DNA of 64,000 bases from Papiliotrema nemorosa (GCA_032158125.1 JASKOT010000007.1:620001-684000); one strand, 5' to 3'; positions 34,041 to 45,370 are shown, counted from the stretch's first letter. Notes: generated from the letters alone by a model not told the origin. A program made the numbers and translations.

Positions 34041-34130
34041 TAGTTACCAGCCCAACGCGTGACTAGTTTATCTAGTCTAGAAAGAGAAGGTACCCAAAGA
34101 GATATGTGAGCTTAGTTACCAGTAACTAAG
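34041..34130. repeat. Direct repeat TAGTTACCAG and inverted repeat CTTAGTTAC/GTAACTAAG
   Basis: TAGTTACCAG occurs at 34041-34050 and again at 34113-34122. The second copy is part of a perfect 9-bp inverted repeat with a 2-base spacer at 34111-34130. Such structures are common at the edges of mobile elements, but no target-site duplication was identified. Confidence 0.6.
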
Positions 34131-34389
34131 TCGGCTCAGTCGCTGAGGGTTGAATAATCTTCGCCGAGAGTGAGCAAGGCGGGAGGATTGGGACGAGAGT
34201 GGCTAGAGGACGAGAGAAGCACAGACTAGAGATGACAGAGGGCAAACTTACGAGTAGATAACGAGTAGTGATGCAGAAAGCACTGTTATAGTGTTGTATT
34301 GACTCAATAACAAGAAGCTAAAGAAAAGGAATCCACCGCCTTCCTCCTAGTACTTGTATCTCTTGGGTCATGAGTGAAGAGATCCTTGG

Positions 34390-34411
34390 GCGTTGAATGA
34401 GCGTTGAATGA
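34390..34411. repeat. 11-bp tandem duplication (GCGTTGAATGA x2)
   Basis: Two exact adjacent copies in a non-coding, AT-richer stretch. Confidence 0.7.
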
Positions 34412-34587
34412 TGACAAAGAGTTGAATTATATTCCACCTAATGCTCTGCCTTTCCTTGGGCTTCTTTGGCAATAATTGGATTCTCAACGAGAATTGTAGA
34501 GTAGCCATTGGGGTAGGCGATTTCAGCAAAATAGGCAAAGTCGTCAAGTGTCACAATGGCATGCCACTTAACCATTGATCAAGACCG

Positions 34588-34633
34588 CCTTTTAAAAGGA
34601 GGCTTTGAATTCAACTGACCAGGTTGAATTCAA
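34588..34633. repeat. Two neighbouring palindromes
   Basis: A perfect 12-bp palindrome CCTTTTAAAAGG (34588-34599) is followed by an 11-bp perfect inverted repeat TTGAATTCAAC/GTTGAATTCAA with a 7-bp spacer (34605-34633). The second would form a stable hairpin and could also be a paired site for a dimeric protein. Confidence 0.75.
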
Positions 34634-34674
34634 GCGGCATATATAGCCCTCATGACAAATTGCAAAGTGATGAC

Positions 34675-34878
34675 TTACAGACCCGGCGTGTGCCTATTTA
34701 TGTAATGAGATATACCTTCTAACCTTTTGATTGGGTTATCTATGAGAGTATCACGGAGAGTGTCAGACGTGAGGCTGATTGTACTGGGGTTTCCATAGCG
34801 CTTGATGCTGGACACATGGCTTCTTGGTGCAGTAGAGTTGTGGTTGCTGACTGATGAATTTGCCCTGGATGAGGTCAT
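34675..34878 (-). CDS. Short hypothetical frame, possible retroelement relic
   Basis: ATG-led frame of 67 codons (MTSSRANSSVSNHNSTAPRS ... IDNPIKRLEGISHYIN) ending at 34675, immediately followed by a good donor-like GTAAGT. The piece PIKRLEGISHYIN resembles the start of the Gag region of copia-type retroelements, where a short 'L-x-G-x-x-x-Y-x-x-W' pattern occurs, but the Trp is absent and no reverse transcriptase or integrase follows. A second ATG-led frame of 48 codons lies just downstream on the same strand (near 34435-34580), and I could not splice the two in phase. It may be a truncated element or an unrelated small gene. Confidence 0.25.
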   Translation of the reverse strand: MTSSRANSSVSNHNSTAPRSHVSSIKRYGNPSTISLTSDTLRDTLIDNPIKRLEGISHYINRHTPGL

Positions 34879-35320
34879 GTTGGGAATATTGTCAATGTGA
34901 GAGGGATATTACAACAAGAGTGCTTAATGTCATCACTTGTCATAGCATTCTGGAAGTTTCCACGACAGAAGGCGCATTCCAGTCAATACAAAGGATGGAC
35001 ACAAAGGGCAGTGTAAGCGCAACATGCTGCCTCCTGGTGTCGCCAGTACCAAGTGACCATGACCGTCTTTATGGCAGAAAGGTCTCGCTCCACTGCTTCA
35101 AAGGGCGGCGGGAGAGAGCAGCAGTCGCGGTTGACGTTCATGGCCAGCTGCATCGCATGTTCCGCATGTGAATCTTCTGCGCTCTGCCTCGTTATGCTAA
35201 GAGCATGTCGAGCGCATGAGAAACGATCGTCCTCATTTTGTTTGTCATCATACGTCATCAGGGTGTAGTGTATTGAAGAGTCTAAGCTACAATGCAACGG
35301 AACTCTAGCGTAGATAGGCA
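34879..35320. other. Intergenic, right edge of island
   Basis: No gene seen. Composition returns to that of the rest of the window near 35.0-35.3 kb. Confidence 0.4.
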
Positions 35321-37336
35321 CTACGCCTTTCCGTTCGCTTTGAAAATCGCCTCTCTCGCTCCGTCCCACTTGTCTCTCGATCCTGGTTTCCCGTCAAACA
35401 GCCTGTAAACATGCGGCGAGTTGACCCCATCCATGATCAATCCGTAGAGCTTTCTATCGCTCCACCAGAATTTCCAGCCTTCCCATCCCCATCCCAACTT
35501 CTCGTTGACTCCCGTTCCTGCCACTTTATCCAGCCAAGTTTCCAACGCTCGTGGTTCTGAACCAATCTTCCCGATCCTCCAGATCTTCGCTTGAGCTATA
35601 GCTCTCTGGTAGTCCTTTTCCACCCATGCGTCCAGCTCTTCTCTATTGGGTAGAACGTGATTGCCCTTCCATACTTGCGCGATAGCCTGAGAGAGGAGAT
35701 CGGAATTGGAGAAAGCCGCAATGGAAAAACCGCGCCATGGTCCGATGAATGCCAGGGATTGTGGATGGTCCAGGTGGAAGAGTGTCTGGTATAGACGTGG
35801 GAAACGTAGATTGTTGGTTTTGCTACGGATGGCTTCCCACTCTGGTTGCGGGTAATTCGAAGGGTCAGCCTCAGGCGAGAGGAAAGAATAGTCAAAATCA
35901 AATGCAGTGGAGAAGATGATCACGTCGGCGAGAGTTTCCACCTCTCCCTCTTTCTCTGTTGTCTTGGCAGAAAGAGATGTGGATCGAGTGATCACGCTGT
36001 TGGGAGTGATGCGAGTGACACCGAAGAGGTTGTGTATTTTCCCCTCAGCCATGAGAGTCGAGATGTGGTCGTTGACGACTCCAGGTGAAGAAGCCAATGG
36101 CGGAGCGGGGGAGAATCCCCATTCTTTCTTGATCTCTGGCATCTCTCGACGAGTCTTCCAAGCCATCGCGTAGTTAGCTAGTGTCGATGTCACATTAGGT
36201 AGGTTCTCATTCATCCAAGCGCCAGTTCGGAACCTCCTTCGAGAGATCTGATGATCGATTGGGGGGTCCGTTCGTTTGAGCTGAGACATGAGCGAGATAC
36301 TTTGCTTTGGATACACGATGGGAAGGCCAGAAGAGGGCTTACAAGTCGGACGCCGGATCGATGCGAGATGTACACCTCTGCGCCGTTGTTGCATAGATCG
36401 ACAGCAACGTCGCAGCCAGTGTTCGACATGCCAATCACGACTACCTTTTTCCCCTGGAAGCCCTCGGCACTGGTATATCAGCGACTGTCCCTAACACGGG
36501 ACAAGTGGAATCACTCACCTTTTGTAAGCTTGGGCGTGCATGATCTTGCCCTTGAACTCCTCATGTCCCGGAACAGCGGGGGTGAACGCTTTACCCCAAG
36601 GCCCGGTAGTCACTACGACCTTGTCGAAGGTCTCTGTTCGGACTCCACCTTGACCTCGGATTCGTACGTCCCATCGTTGCGGCGAAATTTTTATGGGCCC
36701 CTGGTTGCCAGTCGACTCACCGGGCGTTGGCGATGGAGGGGATGATGTGGACGAGGAAGGCGACTGAGCAGGCGAGATGTACTCGATAGCTGTGTTGAGC
36801 TGAAAGTGCTTTTCGAGCCCGAAATGTCTGGCATAATCGTGCATGTAATCGGATGTCTGTTGGGCGGTAGGGTAGTCTGGCACATCTGTACCACCGTCAG
36901 CCTTGCTTTGAACAGCTGCAAACGTGATCCGAGCTGAACTGACCGTCGGGAAATGGGAAATCGTGGTAACATGACTATACCTCAGCGTCACGCCCCACCT
37001 ACTGCGATGGGTACTTACCGACTGCTTCGATCCGTTGGCTCTCGTAGCTAGACCATCAGCGTAGCTCCGCGATCAGGAATGATGATTCCGTATGGCTCAC
37101 TCTTGAGAACGGTAGTCTGGTTCGGATCGGTATTGTATGTCCACAAACCACCTATACTCGGATTCCTCTCAAACGCAACCACGTTGAACCCCTGTTCGAC
37201 CAAGTTCTTGGTAGCTGCCAGACCTGCCACGCCTGGTATGAGATTGTTGGACCGCTGCACGTAACGAGAGCTCACCCAGCCCGATGACGGCTACGGTGTC
37301 GGATGAATGTCGAATGGGTCTCGATGAAGTGGTCAT
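35321..37336 (-). CDS. Flavin-containing monooxygenase (class B, FMO type)
   Basis: Multi-exon gene starting MTTSSRPIRHSSDTVAVIGL. The FAD-binding motif GLGVAGLAATKNL is completed by splicing at about 37235. Then come FERNPSIGGLWTYN, the FMO identifying motif in FKGKIMHAQAYK, and a second nucleotide-binding site VVVIGMSNTGCDVAVDL for NADPH, in which the middle Gly of GxGxxG is Ser. The C-terminal half has DVIIFSTAFDFDYSFLSPE, the usual ATG-like 'FATGY' region of the family, and a Trp-rich end. These enzymes oxygenate nitrogen or sulfur atoms or act as Baeyer-Villiger enzymes. The substrate is unknown. A Ser/Pro-rich insert sits between the two binding motifs (near 36720-36770). Nothing suggests a biosynthetic cluster. 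Confidence 0.86.
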
Positions 37337-37643
37337 CCTGCTCAACCTCCTCACAATGCTCATTCCACGTCAATGGCGAGGTTGGTGATGGACTGTGACT
37401 ATCTAGGACTATAATGGAGCGGTCATGGGCATGGCGATGGCCGTCTGCATGGCATTGCACATGGGTCGTGATCGCTGTCACCGGTTGACCGAAATCGCCA
37501 AAGGGGTAAAACAGTTAGCTGAAACAATCGACATAATGGGCATTCCCCGTTCATCTCCATGCATCTCTCATCACACCATGTCCCATTAGCTTTCGTAGAG
37601 TGTGTACAGCAGCCTGAAGCCATGCAATATGCAAATGACCTCC

Positions 37644-38058
37644 TCAATCAAAGTCTTTCACTTTCTCATACCCGCTCTGCAGCAGAGTATCGACCTGAGT
37701 ATCACTCAATCCCCTCGTGTCCACTTCTCCCGGATCGGTGGGCTGCTGTTGCACATCTGCCTCTTGCACGAAACTGCTCTTGAGCCTTTTCTCGATCTCA
37801 AGCATCCCAACCTTTTTTCATGGCTGTAGAGGGCATCTTGGCCTGCACGATGGGATTCTCAAACCACTCTTTGAGTCTTTGAGAGATCCGCTCGCCGTAG
37901 GATGTCACGTTGCTCGGAGGTGCAGTGACATTGGTACGCTTGTACAGCGCAAATGTCGGTGAGAATATGGAGAACGTGTCTGACGGATCACGTTCCTCGG
38001 AGACTTGGACGACGAGGACGTAGGCTTGAGTGTTGGTCAGATCGGTCGAATTGGGCAT
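37644..38058 (-). CDS. Hypothetical protein with an apparent frame break at an A6 run
   Basis: From ATG 38058 the frame reads MPNSTDLTNTQAYVLVVQVS through YGERISQRLKEWFENPIVQA and stops at 37798. The stop comes just after a run of six A (coding strand) near 37811-37816. In the next frame a protein-like stretch continues directly: VGMLEIEKRLKSSFVQEADV, then TDPGEVDTRGLSDTQVDTLL and SGYEKVKDFD, to a stop at 37644. One base fewer in the A run would join both into about 137 residues. This may be a sequencing error, a real frameshift, or an unseen intron. I recognise no family. It lies upstream of the monooxygenase on the same strand. Confidence 0.45.
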
Positions 38059-38767
38059 TTTGTCGACTGTTTCGGGGGTGATTTAATCTGGATGGAAATG
38101 CAGGAGAGTTCAGTGATAGAGGTGCCATACGTACTTTTTATGGGTTGTGCAGGGATTGGCAGGTTCCGGCCGTGGGCTTCTTCGATCGAGCTACAGAGAG
38201 TGCCCGAGCCAATTTACCGGAAAGGTTCTGGTGAAGGCGTCGACCATTGGTCGCTCAAATTGTACTAAAATCGAAGACGACCGATCGTGATGCCATGAAA
38301 CTCGTGATAGGCAGCGTCCCATGTGAAATATGGAAGGATGGCGCCCGTCGATCAGCCATTTGAAAGCGGTATAATTGCCCTCGACGCTTCTGAAGGCGAT
38401 AATGAGCTGGGTCGTGAGAGAGGCCACACGCGAAACAGTTGAAGAGAGTCGCCTGTCCTGAAAGGAAAGCTGTTGTTGTTACACGAATCGGCTAGAGATG
38501 GACACCGAAATTGCTCTAACGCTTCCAAGCGAAGATAAGAATCTAGCATTCATGAGCAATTCTCTGATTGATCAACAATCTTTCCGCATGGTCAATGTGC
38601 TTTGCTCGCACAAGCGCGTCAACCTCTCGAGTCGCCCGACCGCAGTGTGAAAGGATGCGGCTGTGTTGTGTAGCTGTGATGCACGATGGCACTTTTCGTA
38701 TACGATGCATCAAACTTGCCGTAAATCCAAACAACTAGGAAACGAGACGAGACTGCAATGTCCCCAT
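38059..38767. other. Intergenic, 0.7 kb
   Basis: No convincing gene. A minus-strand frame at 38191-38427 (LTTQLIIAFRSVEGNYTAFK) has some protein-like character but no ATG or splice partner. Confidence 0.4.
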
Positions 38768-39755
38768 CTAGAGCTTTTGCATAGCTGAATGAATCAGTTT
38801 TCGACATTCTCGCAGTAGTCACTGCCAACTCACCAGCGATATCGGTGGATTGGACGTGGTCCTCGATCTCTTGGATCTCCTCTTCCAGGTCGGAGAGGGA
38901 GATCTTGGCATCCTCAATGACCAAGTTGATCTGCAACATCTTGATACCGTAACCGACGGGGACCAATTTGGAAGCACCCCAGACCAATCCATCCTTCTCG
39001 ATAGCTCGGACAGCCTCCTCCATAGCGGCCATGTCGGTCTCGTCATCCCAAGGCTTGACCTGGAGGGTGACAACCGACTTGGCGACGGCGAGCTCTTTAC
39101 CGGCAGCAAGCTTCTCGGCAGTCTTAGCGGCCTTTGCGGCCTCGTAAGATGCGACTCGCTCTTGCTTGATTCGCTCAGCCTCGGCGTCGGCCTCCTCGTC
39201 GTCGGAGCCGAAGAGGTCAATGTCCTCGTCGTCTTCCTCCTCAGCGGCGGCCTTGCCCTCAGCAGCGGCGGAAGAGGACTCGGCGGAGAAGGGGGAGACA
39301 CCCTTGGGGAGGGTGTCGTGTTCAGAGGCGTAGGATTGAATGTGAGAGTACCATCGGGCGGTGTGGGGGTTGGCTCCGGCGTCAGGGGCGGCTGTAACGT
39401 GAGCAAGATGGCTCCACGGTTGGTCAAGTTGACTCACACTTCAATGTCTTGAAGACCTCGACATCGGCAGAAGTTGGCTCAAAGCTATCGCGTCAGGACA
39501 CTCTTTCCGGCATGACCAGGATAACGAAAGTGAACGAGGAAGCGAGGATCAGTGAGTTTGGAAGGTTGTTGTCTTCAATGTATAGGCGCGGCGTCTTACT
39601 TCCGCTGACTCGGAAACACGGACCAAAACGGTATATCATCACAAAGGTGTGTGGAGGGGGACGTCGATAGAGGGGAAAACGGTTCCTTCGACTCACCCAG
39701 CGACGTAAGACTTGGTAGCAAAGTGCTTCTCGAGTTGGGCGAGGTTGGCAGACAT
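38768..39755 (-). CDS. EFB1: Translation elongation factor 1-beta (eEF1B alpha)
   Basis: Guanine-nucleotide exchange factor that recharges eEF1A with GTP. Start at 39755 ([20 protein letters not shown]), then a GST-C-like helical arm ([28 protein letters not shown]), an acidic linker ([20 protein letters not shown]), and the exchange domain: [61 protein letters not shown] last intron after STDIA joins to AMQKL, the conserved penetrating C-terminus. All expected parts are present and the length is normal. It is divergently arranged with the BTB gene across 358 bp. Confidence 0.95.
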
Positions 39756-40113
39756 TTTGTTGTGGTGATTTAGGGTGAAGCAGAGGTAAAAAGGTAGAGG
39801 GATGTGTGCAGATGGGATGCTCGCAGTGGTTGAACTTTTCTCAAACGTGCCCCCGCCCAAGCTGCCACCACCCAAATGCCATATCTCCGCAATCTCCGCG
39901 GACTGTGGCGGTGGCAAATCACCTCCCCTCGTTGTTCGGCGATCACCGCATCGTGTCTTCGGCCATCCCCCGGGCCGGGGTCATGGTTTGACCGAGGGGG
40001 CGATGACTGATGGCGTCGAGGGGTCAAACGATAGCGAGCAGCCATGTTTTGATGACCATCTCTCCCTCATTGACGATCCGCCTCCTCTCGGCAAAGAAAT
40101 ATAGGCCAGACTG
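39756..40113. promoter_or_regulatory. Bidirectional promoter region of EFB1 and BTB gene
   Basis: Short divergent spacer between a highly expressed translation factor and the BTB/POZ gene. GC-rich. I identified no specific sites with confidence. Confidence 0.45.
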
Positions 40114-43100
40114 ATGCCTTTATCCCCTAGGACCAGTCGACCAGCCACTCCTTCCTCTTCCACCACCAATCTTCACGCGACCACCTCGTCGTCCAAATCG
40201 CGTTACGGGGCGGGACTGTATCATACCCCTCACTTTACTCGTTCTCGCTCGACACTCCCTCAACCCAAAGTACTTCCATTCCCAGACCTACCCGTCAGGC
40301 CCATCTCGCACGAATCATCCAGAGCATCGTCGCCCTACGCATCGCCTGCATTGACACGTCGGTCTTCTAGTCAGGATGTCAATCACAATAACAATATTCC
40401 TCCTCGCGTGACCGTGAATCCCGCAGGACCATCCTCCGAATCAATCGTCACCCTTTCTCAGAGAGCATCCGAGTCGCCATCTTCCACATCTCAGCTACCC
40501 TCTGCGTTCAGCCCATCTTCCGGTCCATCAGGATCTATACAATCCATCCAGGAAGGGGTACAAGTTCCGCCAAGGATGCGAGCTCAAACGACCCCGTCAT
40601 CCACTGGACGCCCGATTCCCGTACCACCTATACTCAACCTCAACACCCCTAATAGGACTCAACATGGCTTCAACCCAGTCGCCATCACCCCACCGTCAGG
40701 ACCTTCCTCGAATCTCGATGCATCCCCGTCGCCCGCCGTGCCCCGCGCATCATCTTTGCCCACTTCAGCACCCGTCGTCCCTCCTATATTGCGCGACACC
40801 CCTCATCCGCCAGCTCCGGTGAAGAAGCTATCCAACCCACCTCAATCTCCTGCACCGGCCATGCAGCTCGCTCCGCCATCTTCGCATCAGGTGTTGAGCG
40901 ATCACATGTATCAGTCGTTCCTCAAGGGAACGTGCGCGGATGTCAGGCTGTATGTCCGGAAATGGGGTGTGGGGTGGTTGGTCCACAAGGTCATCCTGGT
41001 TCAGGCAGGTAAGCATCTGGGTTGTCTTGCGAGAGGTCATACTGACGCTTAGGCTTCTTCCATTCCTTATTTCTTGGTGGATTCTCGGAGATGAGTCGGT
41101 CAAGCAATGACAAGGGCAAAGCGAAGGCTGTCATCGGGGACGACTGGCATGGAGAGGATGTCGAGTTGACCTTTGACGATCCCAATATCACAAGAGCCGC
41201 CTTCGAGTGAGCATCATGAGTACGCTACATGGAAGCAAGCTGATATACAGAATCTGCCTGTCCCGACTGTACTCATCCTATCCGCATCTTCACTTCCCCT
41301 CGATTCTGCTACCCACGCCACAGCACCCACTCACCCCTTCCTTTCCTCCGCGAGCGTCCGAAGATCCAACATCCTTGCGGTCCATCCAAGATTCTATCCC
41401 TCCCCATTCGGTCCTGGCCACGCCGCGCCTATTGCTTTCTATCCTCGCTACGACGATATATCTCGGTCATTCAACCCTAATGCGGGAAGTCTTAGCCATG
41501 ATACCCCGAACCGTCGGACCCGCCACTGTGGGCCGTTATTTGGCCTTCGCCGTGGGTGACGGCATAGGAGACGAAGAATGGGGAGGCCAAACGGAAGAAG
41601 GGTCGAAAGGGCTCGAGGATGTCGCCAAACGCCTGGACATACGGCGCGAGTCAGACATTTCGACGACGTCAAATGAGCAAGAAACTCTGAACAATTCCCA
41701 TTCCAGCTCGCATTCCCTCTCTGACGATGGGACGAAATGCGGCCACGAGCCGGCAGTGAATGTAAACACCTCGGAAGGGTCCACACCCACCGTCTCACAC
41801 GCTTTCAACTTTGCAAGATCCGGTTCTCGACCAGCGTCAATTGCCGAGTCGATCAATGCTCTACCCCATTTCTACGGATTTGCGAGCAATAAGATCGGTG
41901 AAGCTTGTGCTTGTTGGTTGGCTCGCTGGGGAGTAGATTTGCTCGACATCGAACTGGCTTCTCCGACACTGACACCTATATGGTCTCATCGAGGTTTACC
42001 GGCTGACTTTCTTCGGGCTGTTTTGAGCGCCGACACACTTTTTGTGCGGGATGAGATGGAGCGATACACAGTCACGAGAAGGGTATTGGATCTACGAAGA
42101 AGGGGTTGGGAGGAGGAAATGGAGAGTAAAGGGGATATCTCTGTGGCGGAGAGTATGGCCGAGACGGAAGGCTGGGACGCTTGGGAGGCAGACGAGGAGG
42201 AACTGGCACGGGTCTTTGCGGATGGGATATACTACACGCATATGGTGAGCTATCAGTCTTCTGTCATGAGCAGTGCCTGACCTGCAGACCTTTGAAGACC
42301 TATCCACCATCGCGGCGGATATCGACCCGACCACTTCTTTGCCCTATGTCCCGCTCTCCGTGCTGCAAGCAGCCCACTGGGCAGCAGCGGATCTCAGGAA
42401 CAAGATTTTGGGCCCTAACACAAACGAGCAAGATTTGGGAATGATCACTACCGCTTCGGCCCTGGTGGCTCCGGACACAAAGCGTCGTCGAGTGACGCCT
42501 CGATCTCGCGCAGTCAGTGCTTCAGCCTCGGCACTATCTCTAACGTCCAATGAGAGCCCCTCTCGTGCTGCCGGGGTCTACCACCCGATCCCCATTGATG
42601 ACACTCATCGACTGGGCGCTGGCGGACAACTCTTCCTAGCGGCTCTAGCATCGGCGGCAACTCCTCTTCCCGGTATCCCAGGCGTCCCCGATCTTGGTCC
42701 CGAAGTCGACAGCTATTCTGTGGAGGGGGCTCGACCGGCCAAGTTTCGTCCCCCACCACAGGGTGAAAAGACCGCTTTCGGCTTGGTACGAGGGTGTAAG
42801 ACGACATCCGAACTGCTGGAGGAGCACGCATTGTCTCTCAATGGGTTATCATTGAGAGATAGTGCACAACAACGATGGACAAAAGCCGAGCCGTATCGCT
42901 TTTCTGTCGAGTTTTGGGGTGTTGATAAATTGGCCGAGAAGGAAAGAGCTTATTCTGAAACTCACTTTTACGCTGGCAGTTGGTTCAATGTCTATGTCCA
43001 GACTATCCGGAAGAAGGACAAGGGGACTCAATTGGGTATCTACCTTCATCGTCAAAACCCTGCCGAGGCCTTCCCTCCTGTTTCGTCTTCCAAAATCGTC

Positions 43101-43646
43101 AAGACGAAGGTGGACCAGCCTGTCTCGGCGACAACGTTGGAGGCGGCGATGACAGCAGCGCCGCCTTTGGACACACCCTTGATGGGCGGCACGAGAATGT
43201 ACAGGACGATGTCGACGCCGCCAGTGACCATCGGCAGTCCACCCGGTGTAACGCGCGGTCTCACCTCCCCGACCTTGGGCAACCTAGCCATTTCGCCCAC
43301 TGAAGACAGGGCGAAAGAGGACGACAAGGCGCCATACAAAGATCCGAGAAGAGTCACTCGAGCATACTTCTCCATCTCATGCGCTTCAGCCCTCGGGACA
43401 GCTTTGATTCGCTTCTCGTCTGCTCCGGACAATTTCACCATCAGCCAATCGTGGGGATGGAAGTCATCGGCGTTGAGGTCGGAGGAGTATCTGACCAGTC
43501 TGAGTAGTCCGACATTGGCTTCGTCGGCTGTTATGAGTGAACCTGGGGAGAGTTTGGATGGAGGTGTGTTGGGCTGGGTCGGGGATGTAGGGGAGTTGCC
43601 GAGAGAGGGGAGTTTGAGGGCGACGGTTGTTGTGGGGGTTGTCTAG
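40114..43646 (+). CDS. BTB/POZ domain protein with long disordered N-terminus
   Basis: Four exons, introns near 41011, 41207 and 42245, about 1,130 residues. Residues 1-265 are Ser/Pro-rich and disordered. The BTB core begins LSDHMYQSFLKGTCADVRLY and continues with GWLVHKVILVQAGFFHSLFL (the 'H-K-x-x-L' signature) and DVELTFDDPNITRAAFEI. A helical BACK-like stretch follows (YLGHSTLMREVLAMIPRTVG). The C-terminal third has AEPYRFSVEFWGVDKLAEKE and SWFNVYVQTIRKKDKGTQLG, which looks like a beta-rich MATH/TRAF-type substrate-binding domain. BTB plus such a domain suggests a Cullin-3 substrate adaptor or a transcriptional repressor, but this is inference. The gene ends at 43646. TGCATGCA at 43671-43678 is in its 3' flank. 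Confidence 0.75.
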
Positions 43647-43876
43647 GTATCTCATGCGTTGCGATTTCCATGCATGCAGCGGTCCGTCTCTCATTGCTCT
43701 CTCCTACACATACCGTCTACTTCACTGCAGTTCTTCTCGAGGTAAGACGGGTCCATCTCGTAGCGACGGCGTGAGGGGAAGGCAGGGTAGACTGTACACG
43801 TCAAACAGCTTCTCTCTTTTTCCTCTTCTTGCCCTTTCTCGATTCCTTCTTCTCTCACTCCGTACAGTATTCCACA

Positions 43877-44925
43877 ATGCCTCTTCCAGTCGCAGAGATG
43901 ATCCAGTTCTACTCCAATACGACTAGGCCGGCTACCCAACTAATCCAACCTGGTTGCAAGATGCATCAAGATTGGAAAGAGGGACTTTCACCCTCCTTGA
44001 TCCCCGATCACACCTACTCAACCCTATTCGACCAACTACCTCACCTCCTCACTTCACTCACTTTCACTGTCTCCGACATGTGGAAGGACCCTGTTGACGT
44101 CAAGACCACCTCAGAAACGGTTCTAGGACAGGTAATGGACCAAAATGCGATCGTACTCAAGGTGGTCTGGGCATCCATCAGCGCAAATGCGATCACCCTC
44201 CTTCACAAGTTATTCGACCTCTTCTTCCCTTCCATCCTGGCTATCCTGGTGTGCTTGTCGATCTTTGCAATTACCAAGGGTTGTCTCGAATTAGGCGTGA
44301 GTATCGGGTACGCACTTCGATCGGCGCTGTGTCAAGCCTTTCGACGGATCAAGACGATCGAGAATAGGCCGCAGGACGGTGGGCAGAGCAGTTAGTCTCC
44401 TTGTCCTCATATACCCTGATCCACCTGATCAAGTCACACAAATTGGGTTGTTGAACTGAACGAGATTGCTGAATTCAAGATAACAATGACGACAATGATT
44501 TTTCTACAGAGACACACCGATCTCCTAATTCCGCGTGGATGGATCGTCAATCTTTTCTCATGAAAGACCACGAAGATTGGCAAAATCAAGCGGTCACACA
44601 TCAAGACCCACCCCGATGGACTCAATCGCTCAAAAAGGACAAAAAGGAACGACATCTCGTCACAGGGAACGGTCAATATCGTACACTGGGCCGAGAAGAG
44701 GAGCACAAACAGCAAGACACTGAGGGAAAGGAAAAAGTTGAGGAAGATGGGGATTACCTGTCGCTTTGGCAAGATTGGATTTTCGCATTTCGATGGGGAG
44801 TCTTACCCCTCTGGTCCGTCTGGCCTAAAGATGCCGTCAAGGTGTTCGAGGAAGAGATGGAGGAACAGGAAAAGGTGGTCCGACAAGGCTTTATCAGTGG
44901 GGACTTGGTTCGATACGGATTGTGA
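43877..44925 (+). CDS. Hypothetical single-pass membrane protein
   Basis: Two exons. Exon 1 starts at the first true ATG, 43877 (MPLPVAEMIQFYSNTTRPAT). It contains one strong hydrophobic segment (LFDLFFPSILAILVCLSIFA) flanked by basic residues on the C-terminal side (SALCQAFRRIKTIENRPQDG). A ~120-nt intron with acceptor TTTTTCTACAG joins to KTHRSPNSAWMDRQSFLMKD and a charged, Trp-containing tail (DYLSLWQDWIFAFRWGVLPL). The product is about 310 residues. I recognise no family. Topology (long N-terminal part outside, charged C-terminus inside) follows from the positive-inside rule. TGCATGCA lies 199 bp upstream of the start. Confidence 0.6.
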
Positions 44926-45370
44926 GTCGCTACTTGAGACTTTCGCTCGAGTTTGAAGATCGCTCATGATGTAGACGAATGTCCGCGTGAAGCAATTCTG
45001 ATTCCCCAAAAGGGAGGTCCACCTGGACACCACAGGCCCTACGTTGTATAGTGTAGCCTACTCTTACTCTTCAGACATGACCATTCCAGACGGTAGTGAG
45101 GGCGTCGTAATGATTCATAAGACTCGTACTGTTCTAAAGTCATGAATAGAAGATACAATAACGACCGTATCCAGGGACAGGTCCGGCTCCAAGAATGATG
45201 TCTCGACAGAAGCATCACAGATTCCAAACCACAAGAACCGCCCCACGTCGAGCCTCAAACCACATGGCAACCCAAATCACACTTTCCCTACATCCCCCTT
45301 CCACCCTTCCCCCTGTTGATCCCACTCCCCCACGTGTCTAGCCTGCCACAACCATAATTCAGCCGGGGAC
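44926..45370. other. Convergent intergenic region, 0.45 kb
   Basis: Spacer between the membrane-protein gene and the 3' end of Dicer. No gene or structured RNA was recognised. Confidence 0.5.

Noticed and set aside
34675..34878. Calling the island a complete copia retrotransposon
   Set aside because: Only a short Gag-like fragment is present. No reverse transcriptase, integrase, primer-binding site or paired long terminal repeats were found.
35321..37336. A secondary-metabolite cluster around the flavin monooxygenase
   Set aside because: Neighbours are a hypothetical gene, EFB1 and the repeat island. No synthase, transporter or regulator accompanies it.
38850..39452. Plus-strand frame of 200 codons inside EFB1
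   Set aside because: It is the complement of the clearly coding elongation factor exon.
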